Below are positions 7,068 to 7,693 of a stretch of 7,693 nucleotides of DNA, one piece after another. Within the stretch, counting starts at the first letter, position 1, and each line of letters opens with the position of its first letter. The position numbers and the translations under genes were made by a program. The stretch comes from Oscillospiraceae bacterium (GTDB lineage: Bacteria > Bacillota > Clostridia > Oscillospirales > Ruminococcaceae). The stretch spans positions 1-7,693 of the forward strand of contig CAAGDZ010000460.1 of the NCBI GenBank assembly GCA_900768735.1, in the 5' to 3' direction. The notes beneath the pieces were generated by a model. That model was not told the origin of the DNA, made no database searches, and worked only from the letters and a program-made list of their open reading frames with translations.

Positions 7068-7095
7068 AGCGGCAGTACCGATTGGTACTGCCGCT
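7068..7095. repeat. 28-bp hairpin repeat, copy 1
   Basis: Arms AGCGGCAGTACC and GGTACTGCCGCT pair perfectly around a GATT loop. A second, identical copy in the same orientation is at 7557-7584. Neither strand has a proper T-tract after it, so it is not a standard terminator. The pair brackets the 461-bp repeat-rich block 7096-7556. Confidence 0.85.
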
Positions 7096-7151
7096 CCAGT
7101 TTGTCGAAAAAGTTATTTTGATTTTTATTTTGAAACTTCAAGTTTAATCTT

Positions 7152-7177
7152 CCCAAACCCCCTGACCCCCTTTCCCC
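7152..7177 (-). other. G-quadruplex motif
   Basis: Read on the minus strand, four runs of 4, 5, 5 and 3 guanines are separated by three loops of exactly 3 nt (AAA, TCA, TTT). This meets the standard G3+ N1-7 rule with short loops and could fold in DNA or in RNA transcribed leftward. The plus strand is the matching C-rich i-motif type. Confidence 0.8.
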
Positions 7178-7187
7178 AAAAGGAATT

Positions 7188-7253
7188 GCAGACGCTTTGC
7201 GGTGCGGCGTCCATGCCGCACATAGGGCGTCTGCTTTTGGCATCCATGCCAAA
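7188..7253 (+). repeat. Nested stem-loop element A plus adjoining hairpin
   Basis: The outer stem is GCAGACGC (7188-7195) with GCGTCTGC (7227-7234), and the inner stem is TGCGGC (7203-7208) with GCCGCA (7215-7220). One base later comes a separate perfect hairpin, TTTGGCAT (7236-7243) with ATGCCAAA (7246-7253). The same layout appears in reverse orientation at 7465-7527 (element B). The compensating differences in the outer stem suggest the fold is conserved. Confidence 0.75.
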
Positions 7254-7318
7254 GGGTGCGAAAGAATGGGAGCTGCCGCCCCTGCGACCCCGCACGGATG
7301 CGTGGGTATGCGCCCATA

Positions 7319-7337
7319 GCGCGTCAGGACGACGCGC
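7319..7337. repeat. Perfect GC-rich hairpin
   Basis: GCGCGTC (7319-7325) pairs with GACGCGC (7331-7337) around a 5-nt AGGAC loop. It lies between element A and the hairpin at 7377-7407. No T-tract follows on either strand, so it is not a terminator by itself. Confidence 0.6.
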
Positions 7338-7376
7338 CATAAAGCGTTCACATTTGACAGAAGTAAGCAAAAACAC

Positions 7377-7407
7377 TTTCGGAGAGCCGATTTGAGGCTC
7401 TCCGAAA
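7377..7407 (-). terminator. Strong hairpin, possible terminator for leftward transcripts
   Basis: TTTCGGAGAGCC (7377-7388) pairs perfectly with GGCTCTCCGAAA (7396-7407) around a 7-nt loop. On the minus strand it is followed by GTGTTTTTGC, a short T-run; on the plus strand no T-run follows. It could end transcription of the partial Fn3 gene whose stop is about 200 bp to the right. The long distance leaves this uncertain. Confidence 0.55.
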
Positions 7408-7464
7408 CTTATAAAAATAGTGAAATTAAAATAATCCAAATTATTAAAAAAAACTACATTTTTA

Positions 7465-7527
7465 GGCATGGATGCCGTATAATGGACGCCCCAAGTGCGG
7501 CACGATGCCGCGCAACAAAGCGTCCAT
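7465..7527 (-). repeat. Nested stem-loop element B (inverted relative of A)
   Basis: The hairpin GGCATG/GATGCC (7465-7476) is followed by an outer stem ATGGACGC (7482-7489) with GCGTCCAT (7520-7527), enclosing an inner stem GCGGC (7497-7501) with GCCGC (7507-7511). Read on the minus strand, the order and much of the sequence follow element A: GACGCTTTG, then GCGGC...GCCGCAC, then GGGCGTC, then GGCATCCATGCC. A and B are thus diverged copies in opposite orientation. Confidence 0.75.
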
Positions 7528-7556
7528 AAGCGGTGCGTGGGTTTATCGACAGTCTG

Positions 7557-7584
7557 AGCGGCAGTACCGATTGGTACTGCCGCT
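7557..7584. repeat. 28-bp hairpin repeat, copy 2
   Basis: Identical in sequence and orientation to the hairpin at 7068-7095 (12-bp arms, GATT loop). It begins 20 nt beyond the stop codon of the partial Fn3 gene when read leftward, a terminator-like position, but no T-tract follows on the minus strand. Confidence 0.85.
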
Positions 7585-7604
7585 GTGCTGTTTTCAGATT
7601 ATCT

Positions 7605-7693
7605 TTACGCTGTTGTCTTGCCCGATACAGCCGTATATCCGCTGTATAATGCGGTTTTGCCGCTCATTTTGTAGGCTTTGATTCGCAGCTGAT
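7605..7693 (-). CDS. C-terminal end of a second Fn3-containing protein (partial)
   Basis: Only the last 28 codons and the TAA stop (7605-7607) are in the window; the gene continues to the right. The residues run QLRIKAYKMSGKTALYSGYT and then AVSGKTTA, which is the end of a fibronectin type III domain. They equal the mannanase C-terminus except for the last two residues (TA here, AK there). The DNA at 7615-7693 is identical to 4950-5028. The protein is probably secreted like the mannanase and may be another modular glycoside hydrolase, but its catalytic part cannot be seen. A truncated pseudogene is possible, since the 5' end is not visible. Confidence 0.75.
   Translation of the reverse strand, partial: QLRIKAYKMSGKTALYSGYTAVSGKTTA
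7615..7693 (-). repeat. 79-bp exact repeat of the mannanase 3' end
   Basis: Every base of 7615-7693 matches 4950-5028, including third codon positions, and the match runs to the edge of the window. It breaks four codons before the stop. This is a direct repeat 2665 bp apart, in the Fn3-coding ends of two genes on the same strand. Confidence 0.95.

Larger units (their letters stand above)
7096..7556. other. Composite repeat-rich intergenic block, no convincing gene
   Basis: The block between the two identical 28-bp hairpins holds an AT-rich stretch (7096-7150), a C-rich tract (7152-7177), nested stem-loop A (7188-7253), a GC-rich stretch with a perfect hairpin (7319-7337), a second strong hairpin (7377-7407), an AT-rich stretch (7408-7460) and stem-loop B (7465-7527). 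Open frames here (a GTG start at 7349-7351 and an ATG at 7467-7469, both minus) have no ribosome binding site and translate to low-complexity Pro/Arg/Gly sequence. No transposase or terminal-repeat IS structure is seen. It is probably a non-coding repeat element or a nest of several. Confidence 0.6.

Noticed and set aside
7016..7469. Two overlapping minus-strand frames of 111 and 114 codons, and a plus-strand frame at 7472-7681
   Set aside because: They run through hairpin repeats and the G-rich tract, lack ribosome binding sites, and encode low-complexity peptides; two of them share a short peptide only because the same 28-bp hairpin is translated twice.
7478..7483. Perfect TATAAT on the plus strand inside element B
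   Set aside because: The sequence 17 bp upstream (TACATT) is a poor -35 box and no gene follows on the plus strand.
7068..7584. CRISPR array or insertion sequence
   Set aside because: Only two copies of the 28-bp repeat exist with a 461-bp interval, and there is no spacer pattern, cas gene or transposase.

Overview
The window looks like chromosomal DNA of an anaerobic gut or rumen Clostridia species, most plausibly of the Oscillospiraceae (Ruminococcus or [Eubacterium] siraeum type). The reasons are roughly balanced GC content, frequent ATA isoleucine codons, strong AGGAG-type ribosome binding sites, a biotin-type sodium-pump decarboxylase module, and a secreted mannan-degrading enzyme with fibronectin type III modules. 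This placement is inference from gene content; no rRNA or other taxonomic marker is present.

Layout. Positions 1-273 (minus) hold the N-terminal third of a cysteine synthase (cysK). It has a good sigma-70-type promoter that overlaps two 15-bp dyads, a likely Rrf2/CymR/IscR-type control region. Positions 453-2293 (minus) form a self-contained unit of promoter, oadG-like small subunit, oadB-like sodium-translocating subunit and terminator. It lacks the carboxyltransferase and biotin-carrier genes that the pump needs. Positions 2464-4869 (plus) form a divergent two-gene unit: a CLC antiporter of the fluoride-exporting (CLC-F) type, then mtnA (methylthioribose-1-phosphate isomerase). A hairpin at 4886-4919 separates mtnA from the convergent gene. 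Positions 4940-6820 (minus) encode a secreted GH5 subfamily 8 endo-beta-1,4-mannanase followed by three tandem 93-residue Fn3 repeats. Positions 7605-7693 (minus) are the last 28 codons of another Fn3-ending protein that runs off the window. Seventy-nine of its bases are identical to the end of the mannanase gene.

The stretch 6821-7604 holds no convincing gene but is dense in structure: the mannanase promoter, two identical 28-bp hairpins in direct orientation, a textbook G-quadruplex motif on the minus strand, two diverged nested stem-loops facing each other as an inverted pair, and two further perfect hairpins. It reads as a composite intergenic repeat element inserted between two Fn3-protein genes, and it is the least explained part of the window.

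The genes look like ordinary housekeeping and carbohydrate-use functions side by side: sulfur assimilation, Na+-coupled decarboxylation, fluoride resistance, methionine salvage and mannan degradation. I see no complete new defence or mobile system.
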